A DNA stretch of 37,086 bases, taken from contig MTMJ01000122.1 in the NCBI GenBank assembly GCA_002010045.1, forward strand, positions 1-37,086, written 5' to 3'. The first letter of the stretch is position 1, and every line of letters begins with the position of its first letter. The stretch is from Archaeoglobus sp. JdFR-22 (GTDB lineage: Archaea; Halobacteriota; Archaeoglobi; Archaeoglobales; Archaeoglobaceae). Positions 18,125-24,707 of the stretch are shown piece after piece. The position numbers and the translations under genes were made by a program. The notes below the pieces were generated by a model. The model had not been told where the DNA came from. It was given only the letters and a program-made list of their open reading frames with translations, and searched no databases.

Positions 18125-18370
18125 ATGGAAGAGGTGGGAAGGATTTCTCATTACTTTAGCAGGATTGGAGTTGCAGCCGTGGTTCTGAAGAAACCACTCA
18201 GAGTAGGGGATAGAGTTAGAATCAAAGGCAGTAAAACCGATTTTGAGATGATTATAGATTCCATGGAGATTGATAATCAGAAAATAGAACAGGCAATGGC
18301 AGGAGATGAAGTTGGAATCAAGGTGAATGACAAGGTGAGAAAAAGAGACATGGTCTACAGAATCGATTGA
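18125..18370 (+). CDS. Translation-factor-like beta-barrel protein (EF-Tu domain 2-like)
   Basis: 81 residues. The sequence is a stand-alone copy of the second domain of translational GTPases: GRISHYFSRIGVAAVVLKKP, LRVGDRVRIKG, MEIDNQKIEQAMAGDEVGIK and a final RKRDMVYRI strand. No GTPase domain is present. Similar free-standing elongation-factor-like proteins occur in archaea and thermophiles, where the role is unknown; RNA or ribosome association is plausible. An A+T-rich box (ACTAAAA) lies about 27 nt before ATG. It is a single gene, divergent from DUF2299 and convergent with the coiled-coil gene. Confidence 0.82.
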   Translation: MEEVGRISHYFSRIGVAAVVLKKPLRVGDRVRIKGSKTDFEMIIDSMEIDNQKIEQAMAGDEVGIKVNDKVRKRDMVYRID

Positions 18371-18386
18371 ATCTGAACAAAAATAA

Positions 18387-19505
18387 TCAAATTCTCAGTC
18401 CAACCCTATATCCCAGAACATCAGTGAGCTCTCTTTCCAGATTTCCTTTCTTCTCATGAATGCTCTTTTCGGTTCTCTCGAGCCTCTCATGGCATGATTT
18501 GAGTTCTTTCTCAATTGTCTTTTTTCTTACCTCATCAGGCTTTCTTCTACCCATTTTTACTTTTATTCCAGTGATTTCATCTTTAACCCTGAAAAACTCA
18601 TCTTTCAATCTTCTGATTTCTTCAAACTCTTTTTTAATTTCTCCTGAAGAGATACTTTTCAGAGAACTTAGAATTTTATTGACCTGTTTCTCCTTCAGTT
18701 TTATATTACCCTTCAGAATTTCCGAGGCTGTGTTTGAGGCGATTCTAATAATTTCATCATCTTCAAAATCAAAATCCTTCGTGCTTTTTCCGGTCATGTG
18801 AGAATAAATTTTCAGGGGTTTTCTTGCTAGTGCCACCTTTTTCTGCACATTTTCTTCCTTCTCCTGAATTTTTCGTTCAAGCTCTCCCATTTTTAATTCC
18901 AGTTCTGAGAGTACGTCTTTTTCCGTAAAATCCTGTTTTTCCTCATCTCCTATTCTATATATTTCTTCAGAAAGATTTTTGATTCTAACATTCAGTTTAT
19001 TTTTCTCTTCGATTAACTTTTTCATCTCATCTAATCTTTCAATAATACTCTCGAGATGGGTTATCCCTGATAACTCCCTTTTTTCCTTCACTTCATTCAC
19101 AACGCTTGCAATATTCCCCAGACTCTGGTTTACGGGCTCCAGCTCAGGTGGATTGACTCCGAAGAGCAGTCTGAAATGTTTAACTTTCATTAAGGCAGCC
19201 TTCTCAATTGCCCTCTCAACTTCTTCAAATTTTTTAGCATTGAGGGTCCACAGCTCGAGAAAAGAAGACTTGAAGCTGCTGCCAACACCTTTGAGTCTTG
19301 GATGCAGGACAGAGGGCTCAAACTTTTCAACCTCAGCAATTAAACTACCAACATGTTTTTCAATTTCAGGCAATTTTTTGTTAATATAAGTTGAGAAAGA
19401 ATCCTCTTTAGTCCGGATTAACTCTTCAAGCATTCTATTTAGCTCAGAAATGGAAAATAATTTAAATTCTGGTTCCTTTTTCTTTTTAAATAATTTCCTG
19501 AACAT
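18387..19505 (-). CDS. Long coiled-coil protein, unknown function
   Basis: 372 residues with very high Lys/Glu content. It opens with a strongly basic segment (MFRKLFKKKKEPEF). A helical domain with few charges follows at about 40-140 (SVLHPRLKGVGSSFKSSF, then KHFRLLFGVNPPELEP). From about 150 to 365 the sequence has long heptad-like repeats of charged residues typical of coiled coils. No enzyme motif is visible and no signal peptide. It lies 25 bases after the TFS gene on the same strand, so it may be the fourth gene of the PHP-NUDIX-TFS set. A structural or scaffold role is possible, but I do not recognise the family. Confidence 0.8.
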   Translation of the reverse strand: MFRKLFKKKKEPEFKLFSISELNRMLEELIRTKEDSFSTYINKKLPEIEKHVGSLIAEVEKFEPSVLHPRLKGVGSSFKSSFLELWTLNAKKFEEVERAIEKAALMKVKHFRLLFGVNPPELEPVNQSLGNIASVVNEVKEKRELSGITHLESIIERLDEMKKLIEEKNKLNVRIKNLSEEIYRIGDEEKQDFTEKDVLSELELKMGELERKIQEKEENVQKKVALARKPLKIYSHMTGKSTKDFDFEDDEIIRIASNTASEILKGNIKLKEKQVNKILSSLKSISSGEIKKEFEEIRRLKDEFFRVKDEITGIKVKMGRRKPDEVRKKTIEKELKSCHERLERTEKSIHEKKGNLERELTDVLGYRVGLRI

Positions 19506-19530
19506 CTCAATAAATCAAATTTTATTCACT

Positions 19531-19839
19531 CTAATCGTATTCTCTCCAAGTTTTTCCACACTTCGTGCACCTGAAGAATCTTACTTCGCTCTCATCAGCA
19601 GCCCTCAACTGTCTGAGCCACCAGAAAGCCTCCCTGTTGCCACATTCAGGACAGATGGTATTTGTGGTCGGGAGTGTTCTGAGATCTTCTCCTTCAATTA
19701 CAGGTACATCCTCTCTCTTATTTGAGGTTCTAATAACAATTTCTACATCCTCAGCCTCTTTTTCAAATCCACATTTTCTACAAATCGCTTTATTACCCTG
19801 ATATATCATTATACTCTTACATTTTAGACAGAATTCCAC
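19531..19839 (-). CDS. Transcription factor S (archaeal TFIIS/RPB9-like)
   Basis: 102 residues. The N-terminal zinc ribbon uses CLKC and CRKC (residues 4-7 and about 22-25); the C-terminal ribbon uses CPEC and CTKC. The tip of the second ribbon carries the acidic pair in RAADESEVRFF, needed to stimulate transcript cleavage by stalled RNA polymerase. GTG 19839 is chosen because an AGGTGAT ribosome site lies five bases upstream and homologues begin M-x-FCxKC; an ATG at 19857 is possible. The start overlaps the end of the NUDIX gene by 23 bases, so translation is coupled. Confidence 0.93.
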   Translation of the reverse strand: MEFCLKCKSIMIYQGNKAICRKCGFEKEAEDVEIVIRTSNKREDVPVIEGEDLRTLPTTNTICPECGNREAFWWLRQLRAADESEVRFFRCTKCGKTWREYD

Positions 19840-20227
19840 GTAAATCACCTTCTGCATCTTTTATCATTTCGCTATGGTCAAATGCAAGCTCCGGGAGAGA
19901 GTCAAGGTCAAACAACCTGCACTCTTTAGCATCACTTCCCGCTTCAGGTTCACCCTCAGGCAGGACTATATAGCAGGCGGACACAAAATGACCTCTCGGG
20001 TCACGAGCAGGATTAGAGTAAATTCCAACAAGTTTATAAATTTTCCCACTCAGGTTCACCTCCTCTTTTACCTCTCTGAGCAATGCATCCTCTACAGTCT
20101 CTCCATATTCAACAATTCCGCCAGGAAGGGCATAGAAGTCCTTAAAAGGCTCATTCTTCCTTCTGATGAGAACAATTTTACCCCGATAGGGTATGACGGC
20201 ATCAACTGTCAGGGTTATGCACTTCAT
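19817..20227 (-). CDS. NUDIX hydrolase
   Basis: 136 residues. The Nudix box is complete apart from the final glycine: GGIVEYGETVEDALLREVKE followed by EVNL (residues about 36-59), with the metal-binding glutamates of REVKEE. N-terminal ITLTVDAVIPYRGKIVLIRR and the YSNPARDPRGHFVSACYIV segment resemble ADP-ribose or 8-oxo-dGTP-type hydrolases; the exact substrate is not determined. The ATG overlaps the PHP gene stop (ATGA), and the 3-prime end overlaps the TFS start, so three genes are translationally linked. Confidence 0.92.
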   Translation of the reverse strand: MKCITLTVDAVIPYRGKIVLIRRKNEPFKDFYALPGGIVEYGETVEDALLREVKEEVNLSGKIYKLVGIYSNPARDPRGHFVSACYIVLPEGEPEAGSDAKECRLFDLDSLPELAFDHSEMIKDAEGDLRGILSKM

Positions 20228-20859
20228 AACAAAGACCTGCCTTTTTTCAAGAATCTTTTTGCCATTTTAAATCCCCACTCAACATCAGCAACTCTACTCA
20301 ATGAGTGGCTGTCGCTTCCGATTGAGTATTTGATTTTCCTGCTGATACAATCTTCAAGCACGGATGAGGGTGGAGCATGATGTGCTGTGTTTATCTCAAG
20401 CCCGACATCGTTCTCCATTAGCAAATCAATAATCTCTTTATCCCTGACAATATCTCTACCATCGTAAGCATCAAAAATTGTGGAATGGAAGTGTGCAAGC
20501 ACATCGACATCATGGTTTCTCAGACACATCTCAATTCTTCTGTAATATTCGTCCATAGGGACGGGATCATGAATTGAGACAAGAATAAGCTCAAATTCAA
20601 AATCTGGCAGGATTATCTCACCGTTTGCCTTAATACCGCATTCGATACCCTCCACAACACGAATATTGTATTTAGCCGAAGCTTCCTCTATCTCGATATG
20701 TCTTTTCCTTGCTTTCTTCTCAGTAAGACCAAGAGGATGCTCTAAGGAATGGTCAACGATAGCAATAGCTTCAAGGTTCGCTTCTCTTGCTTTTCTCACA
20801 ATAGCGTCAATTTCTCCACTACCGTCGGAGTATATCGAATGAACATGGAGGTCATACAT
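20224..20859 (-). CDS. PHP-domain metal-dependent phosphoesterase
   Basis: 211 residues. PHP motifs occur in order: YDLHVHSIYSDGS (HxH, residues 2-14), VDHS, VEGIECG, HFHS and GSDSHS near the C-terminus. They provide the metal ligands for phosphoesterase activity, as in histidinol phosphatase and nucleoside 3-prime,5-prime-bisphosphate phosphatases. It is a stand-alone domain, so the substrate is open. A CTTTAAATAAG box on the minus strand (20879-20890) lies about 26 nt before the ATG, giving a leaderless first gene. NUDIX and TFS genes follow with overlaps. Confidence 0.9.
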   Translation of the reverse strand: MYDLHVHSIYSDGSGEIDAIVRKAREANLEAIAIVDHSLEHPLGLTEKKARKRHIEIEEASAKYNIRVVEGIECGIKANGEIILPDFEFELILVSIHDPVPMDEYYRRIEMCLRNHDVDVLAHFHSTIFDAYDGRDIVRDKEIIDLLMENDVGLEINTAHHAPPSSVLEDCISRKIKYSIGSDSHSLSRVADVEWGFKMAKRFLKKGRSLL

Positions 20860-20959
20860 TGAACCTCATTCATTCATAACTTATTTAAAGTTGCCTCATT
20901 ATTTTAAACGATTTGACACCATCTCATTTTTTATGTGATTATTATTGCAAGCCAAAAGG

Positions 20960-20970
20960 TTATTATATAT
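20960..20970 (+). promoter_or_regulatory. TATA box of the archaeosortase operon
   Basis: TTATTATATATC is centred near 20966, 25 nt before ATG 20991, with AAAAGG just upstream. This supports a leaderless mRNA beginning at ATG 20991 and excludes the longer in-frame start at 20913, which would lie before the promoter. Confidence 0.6.
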
Positions 20971-20990
20971 CACCTCTGCTTTCTAATCCG

Positions 20991-21737
20991 ATGGATATTC
21001 TAATTGCTTCCTCTGTGATTACAATGGTTCTGTTTGTTGCCCTGAAAAGAAGAATTATCGGGGCTATTGCGTGGATAGCTTTTGGGATTGCATGGATTTC
21101 AAAAATTCCTTTTTATCTTGGTATAAACGATTATTTCAACGTGGGTGTTATTACACTTGCATTTGTCTTATTTGTCCTGCTCGGAATAAAAATAGTCACA
21201 AACAAAAGTTACCTTGGAGTCTTTCTTGATGTTACGGCATTTTCTGCCCTATCTGCTCTGATATATTTCCCATTTGCTTTCAATCCAGCATTAAATAAAA
21301 TCATAATTGAGACGGTGGCAAGTCAGACAGGCTTCATCTCAAATTTACTCGGTTTTCCAATTGCTGTTAACGGGGACGTGATTTCACTCAATTCACGCGA
21401 TGTTCAGATTATTCTTGCCTGTACAGGAATCGAAAGTATGGCACTATTCACCGGGGCAACACTCGGAATTAAGGCAGAGTGGCGAAGGAAGATTCAGGCT
21501 TTTTTAATCTCAGTTCCTGTAATATACTTCCTCAATATCCTCCGAAACGCTTTTGTGATAGCAAGTTTTGCATATGGCTGGTTTGGAGAAAACAGTTTTT
21601 ATATCTCCCATCACATAATATCAAAAGTACTCTCTACTGCTGCTCTAATCCTGATTTCGCTTGCAGTCTTCAGGGTACTGCCGGAACTTTCAGACCTGAT
21701 ATTCGACCTGAAAAATGCAATAACAGGGGGAAAGTAG
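20991..21737 (+). CDS. artA: Archaeosortase A-like transpeptidase
   Basis: 248 residues, a polytopic membrane protein with about seven hydrophobic segments. The exosortase/archaeosortase core is visible: nucleophile Cys144 in ILACTGIESM, Arg185 in YFLNILRNAFVIA, and the YGWFGENSFYISHH region. Haloarchaeal ArtA uses Cys-Arg-Arg; here His207/His208 or a later Arg may be the third residue. Role by family: removes C-terminal PGF-CTERM helices from surface proteins and links them to a lipid. Two archaetidylserine genes follow directly, and in Haloferax volcanii those genes are needed for ArtA substrate processing. The start was chosen from the promoter position; starting at 20913 would add 26 non-hydrophobic residues. 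Confidence 0.88.
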   Translation: MDILIASSVITMVLFVALKRRIIGAIAWIAFGIAWISKIPFYLGINDYFNVGVITLAFVLFVLLGIKIVTNKSYLGVFLDVTAFSALSALIYFPFAFNPALNKIIIETVASQTGFISNLLGFPIAVNGDVISLNSRDVQIILACTGIESMALFTGATLGIKAEWRRKIQAFLISVPVIYFLNILRNAFVIASFAYGWFGENSFYISHHIISKVLSTAALILISLAVFRVLPELSDLIFDLKNAITGGK

Positions 21738-21738
21738 A

Positions 21739-22314
21739 TTGATTGAGAAAAGTGGGACTGGTATAATACTATTCGAGATTGTTCTTGTTCCATTAGCTTA
21801 TCTTGTTGACATAAAACTCACTATCCCGCTTCTTGCTATACTCTTCTTCACAGTCTTCTTTTTTCGAGACCCGGACAGAGAAGTTGGAGATGATGTTGTC
21901 TCTCCAGCTTATGGAAAGGTAGATTTTTTATCCGGTAACAGAATTGAGATATTCATGAGCCCATTTGACTGCCATGTCAATGTCTCCCCCGTGGATGGCA
22001 TGGTGCAGAGAATCAATTACATAAAAGGCTCTAATTTTCCGGCATTTATAAGGAAAGCAAATGCTGAGAGAAACGAAATATACATAAATAATGAGGATGG
22101 AGATTTTAAAGTGACACAGATTGCAGGAATGTTCGCAAGACGGATAGTATGTTATGCTGAGGAGGGGGAGCCGGTTGAGAAGGGACAGAAAATTGGCATG
22201 ATTAAGTTTGGTTCCCGCACAATTCTGGAAATCCCACTGACCTTCAGGTTTACAAAAAATGTAGGAGACAGGGTGAGAGCTGGAGAAACAATAGCGGTGA
22301 AGAAGAATGTTTAA
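21739..22314 (+). CDS. Archaetidylserine decarboxylase (phosphatidylserine decarboxylase family)
   Basis: 191 residues, the short proenzyme type. Two hydrophobic segments at about 8-42 anchor it to the membrane. IFMSPFDCHVNVSPVDG (residues about 71-87) holds the conserved His79, and MIKFGSRTILEIP contains the self-cleavage site Gly158-Ser159, whose serine becomes the pyruvoyl group. It would convert archaetidylserine to archaetidylethanolamine. TTG (21739-21741) is the only reasonable start, one base after the artA stop, with a GGGGG tract about nine bases upstream. The pssA start overlaps its end by eight bases. Confidence 0.9.
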   Translation: MIEKSGTGIILFEIVLVPLAYLVDIKLTIPLLAILFFTVFFFRDPDREVGDDVVSPAYGKVDFLSGNRIEIFMSPFDCHVNVSPVDGMVQRINYIKGSNFPAFIRKANAERNEIYINNEDGDFKVTQIAGMFARRIVCYAEEGEPVEKGQKIGMIKFGSRTILEIPLTFRFTKNVGDRVRAGETIAVKKNV

Positions 22315-22963
22315 AATCCTTTACGAGATCAGAGTAGCTGATATTTTCACCTTTTTGAACCTGTTTTTTGGTTTTGCAGGCATCATGTATTTATTTCAGG
22401 ATATCTACACTTCAATTCAGTTTCTATTCATTGCAGCTTTGATGGATGGGGCAGATGGTTTTATTGCCTCCAGGGTTGGAGAAGGCTCGCTTGGAAAAAT
22501 TCTTGATTCTCTTGCAGACGTTGTATCATTTGGAGTGCTTCCCGCATTGATGATATCACTCGCAGGTTATATATGGATAGCATTGATTTTCCTGCTTACA
22601 GGCATTGTCAGACTTGCAAGGTTCAGTATACTGAAAAGAGAGAATTTTGTGGGATATCCAATAACATCGTCTGCCCTCATGATTGCATCGATGTTTTATC
22701 TCGATTTTCATATTAACATAATAGCAGGTGTGGGATTAGTTCTATCTCTCTTCATGCTTTCTGATATTGAATACATCAAGATTAAAGATAAGGTTATTCT
22801 TTTTGTTGTTGCTGTTGTGATTATCTCAACGTTTATTGTGAAGGATGCTGCTTATGTAATTCTGACGCTGACATTACTCTATATTGTAAGTCCGTTTCCG
22901 TGGAGGTTCTCTCGATGGTTTATGGAGAGGAGACTGAGAAGGCTATCTTTGAAGCGGGTATAA
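22307..22963 (+). CDS. pssA: Archaetidylserine synthase (CDP-alcohol phosphatidyltransferase)
   Basis: 218 residues with about six transmembrane segments. The CDP-alcohol phosphotransferase motif lies at about residues 46-70: MDGADGFIASR, then GKILDSLADVVSFG, giving the four metal-binding aspartates. The usual Arg of the DGxxAR part is Ser followed by Arg, with a one-residue shorter spacer. It would join CDP-archaeol and serine to form archaetidylserine, the substrate of the decarboxylase upstream. The ATG overlaps that gene by eight bases; mptD starts 49 bases before its stop. Confidence 0.9.
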   Translation: MFKILYEIRVADIFTFLNLFFGFAGIMYLFQDIYTSIQFLFIAALMDGADGFIASRVGEGSLGKILDSLADVVSFGVLPALMISLAGYIWIALIFLLTGIVRLARFSILKRENFVGYPITSSALMIASMFYLDFHINIIAGVGLVLSLFMLSDIEYIKIKDKVILFVVAVVIISTFIVKDAAYVILTLTLLYIVSPFPWRFSRWFMERRLRRLSLKRV

Positions 22964-23271
22964 AGCTGGCAGCAGTTTTTCATCAATTTACTGGCTCACC
23001 TGTCAGTCCTAAAAATGTTGATTTGCTGGAAAGGGCTATTGAGAGCTGCATACTGCTGCAACCATTTGTTGTTGATGCTGAAGTAAAAATAGATAGGGAA
23101 AAAATGCTGAACAGGTTATCTGAATTCGGTTACACCGTAATTGCAGAGGATATCATTAATGTTAAAGTCAGAGTCAGAGTTAAGAACTCGGAAGTTGAGG
23201 CGGAATTGAAATGGAATGAAAAGATGAGGTACCCACTGATGAAAATGCTTAAAATAGAGGAGAAACCGTGA
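22915..23271 (+). CDS. mptD: MptD-type dihydroneopterin aldolase (DUF381)
   Basis: 118 residues, the usual size. The sequence KAIFEAGIKLAAVFHQFTG (about 9-27), SPVSPKNVDLLERAIES and LLQPFVVDAEVKI matches the archaeal MptD family characterised in Methanocaldococcus, which cleaves 7,8-dihydroneopterin to 6-hydroxymethyl-7,8-dihydropterin on the tetrahydromethanopterin route. ATG 22915 is chosen since GGAGG lies eight bases upstream; GTG 22900 is too close to that site. It overlaps pssA by 49 bases, so it is embedded in the archaeosortase/lipid operon although its pathway is different. Confidence 0.85.
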   Translation: MVYGEETEKAIFEAGIKLAAVFHQFTGSPVSPKNVDLLERAIESCILLQPFVVDAEVKIDREKMLNRLSEFGYTVIAEDIINVKVRVRVKNSEVEAELKWNEKMRYPLMKMLKIEEKP

Positions 23272-23295
23272 TGTTGGTTTTCTACAGTGAGATGA

Positions 23296-24645
23296 ATGAC
23301 AGGTGGTAAAAAAAGCCTGACAAGTTTGTTTGTAACAATCTCAGTCATTCTTTTATTGATACTGAGCCAGCCCGCCAGCAGCCTGATTGTTACCATTTCT
23401 GGTCCCACCCAGACAGGCGTAAACCAGATTGTAGCCTTAACAGGTGAAATAATCATTCAAAGCAGTTCAGGAGAATGGACAAATATATCGGAGATAAGGT
23501 TGAATATAACAGGCAGTGGAACAGATACGGTTTTGATTCCAGTAAATATTACACCCGGAGTTGTAGTGGTATCTTCGCGGAGTCTCACAGAGACCTCAAG
23601 CACTCTGTTAAACATCACAGTTAACTCAACTACAGATGCAATCTTTGGTTACGGTTATGGCTACGGATACGTGAATGGCAGTATTTACGGAAGCTCAGGG
23701 TGGTCTTTCGGTTATGGAGCTGGCTATGGTTATGACAATTATTCAGGAATGTACGGTTATAACGTTATGAATTCTCCGGACAACGCAAAAATTTCTTTTG
23801 ATGTCTTCTGGAAGCCTGCAGTTGCGGGCAGCTACATTATTGAGCTTACTGTAATTTTATTTGACAGAGATGGCGTTGCAAGAGAGTTCTCTTCCCGGCA
23901 TTCTCTTTATGTTCAGGAAAGCATCCTGGAAGAGGAATCAGTTCAAACTACTGGAGGTGGTGGGGGTGGTGCTCTTCCGCCTGCCCCACTTTCAGCAGAA
24001 TCTGAATATTACGAATCCATTACAAAGTTCCTGCATGAAAATGAGGTCAGAATTATGGACATTCCATGGAGACTGAGGGAAAAGGTTGGAATTACTGAGT
24101 TTCGTGTTAAGCACAGTAAGAGTGGAAGTATTGTTGTAACTCTGTCCAAGGTTTCATCTCTCCCTGAAGGCATTCCCGAACCGGAAGGAGCAGTATACTC
24201 GATTTTTGAAATCGTATTTACACAATATGGAACACGAAACAGAGTTGATATCACTGGAAACTTCATATACCAGATAGACAGGAGCTGGCTGAGTTACACT
24301 GGGATAAAACCATCTGACATCTTTTTCTTAAAATACACAAAAGGAAAATGGAATGAACTACCGGCTGAAGTTGTTGACGAAGATGAGGAGTACGTTTATT
24401 ATAACGTTAAAGTTGACTCATTCAGTCTGTTTGCAGTAATTTCTGAATCAAAACCCAGAACATCTGTGGGTGTTCTGCAGATATCGGAACCATATTACAG
24501 GGTTTTAAAAGCCCCGACTCCTGTCCCGGACATCAAACCTTTCTCAGTAGAAGAACCCACAGAACTGCAGTTCCCACTTTATGCGACGTTACTGGCTCTG
24601 GTTACATTAATTCTGTTACTGATTATCCGGGCTTTAAATAAATAG
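23296..24645 (+). CDS. Surface protein with Tyr/Gly-rich tract and PGF-pre-PGF domain
   Basis: 449 residues. A signal peptide (about 1-29, ending PASS) is followed by a beta-rich Ser/Thr/Asn domain with many N-glycosylation sequons. Next come a tyrosine/glycine-rich tract at about 115-155 (FGYGYGYGYVNG, later FGYGAGYGYDNY), another beta domain, a GGGGGG linker near 220, a PGF-pre-PGF-like domain at about 230-385 (ending VKVDSFSLFAVI) and a C-terminal helix at about 427-445 with RALNK. PGF-pre-PGF domains normally occur in archaeosortase substrates, but no PGF motif is seen before this C-terminal helix. It follows mptD by 24 bases and may belong to the artA operon. A cell-surface role is likely; the specific function is unknown. 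Confidence 0.82.
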   Translation: MTGGKKSLTSLFVTISVILLLILSQPASSLIVTISGPTQTGVNQIVALTGEIIIQSSSGEWTNISEIRLNITGSGTDTVLIPVNITPGVVVVSSRSLTETSSTLLNITVNSTTDAIFGYGYGYGYVNGSIYGSSGWSFGYGAGYGYDNYSGMYGYNVMNSPDNAKISFDVFWKPAVAGSYIIELTVILFDRDGVAREFSSRHSLYVQESILEEESVQTTGGGGGGALPPAPLSAESEYYESITKFLHENEVRIMDIPWRLREKVGITEFRVKHSKSGSIVVTLSKVSSLPEGIPEPEGAVYSIFEIVFTQYGTRNRVDITGNFIYQIDRSWLSYTGIKPSDIFFLKYTKGKWNELPAEVVDEDEEYVYYNVKVDSFSLFAVISESKPRTSVGVLQISEPYYRVLKAPTPVPDIKPFSVEEPTELQFPLYATLLALVTLILLLIIRALNK

Positions 24646-24655
24646 AACAGAGCTT

Positions 24656-24699
24656 CTTTAAGTAAAATAGTACGGATCTTTAAGTAAAATAATACGGAC
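24656..24699. repeat. Two 22-bp tandem repeats between convergent genes
   Basis: The unit ctttaagtaaaatagtacgg + at (24656-24677) is followed immediately by ctttaagtaaaataatacgg + ac (24678-24699), differing at two positions, and then by a further ttaag. It fills the gap between two convergent stop codons. The period is two helical turns. It is too short and lacks spacers for CRISPR; a bidirectional terminator or protein-binding role is possible. Confidence 0.7.
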
Positions 24700-24707
24700 T
24701 TAAGAAC

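Noticed and set aside
20913-20990. 26-residue N-terminal extension of archaeosortase
   Set aside because: It lies upstream of and across the TATA box and lacks family similarity.
24656-24699. CRISPR array
   Set aside because: The 22-bp units abut with no spacers, only two copies exist and no cas gene is near.
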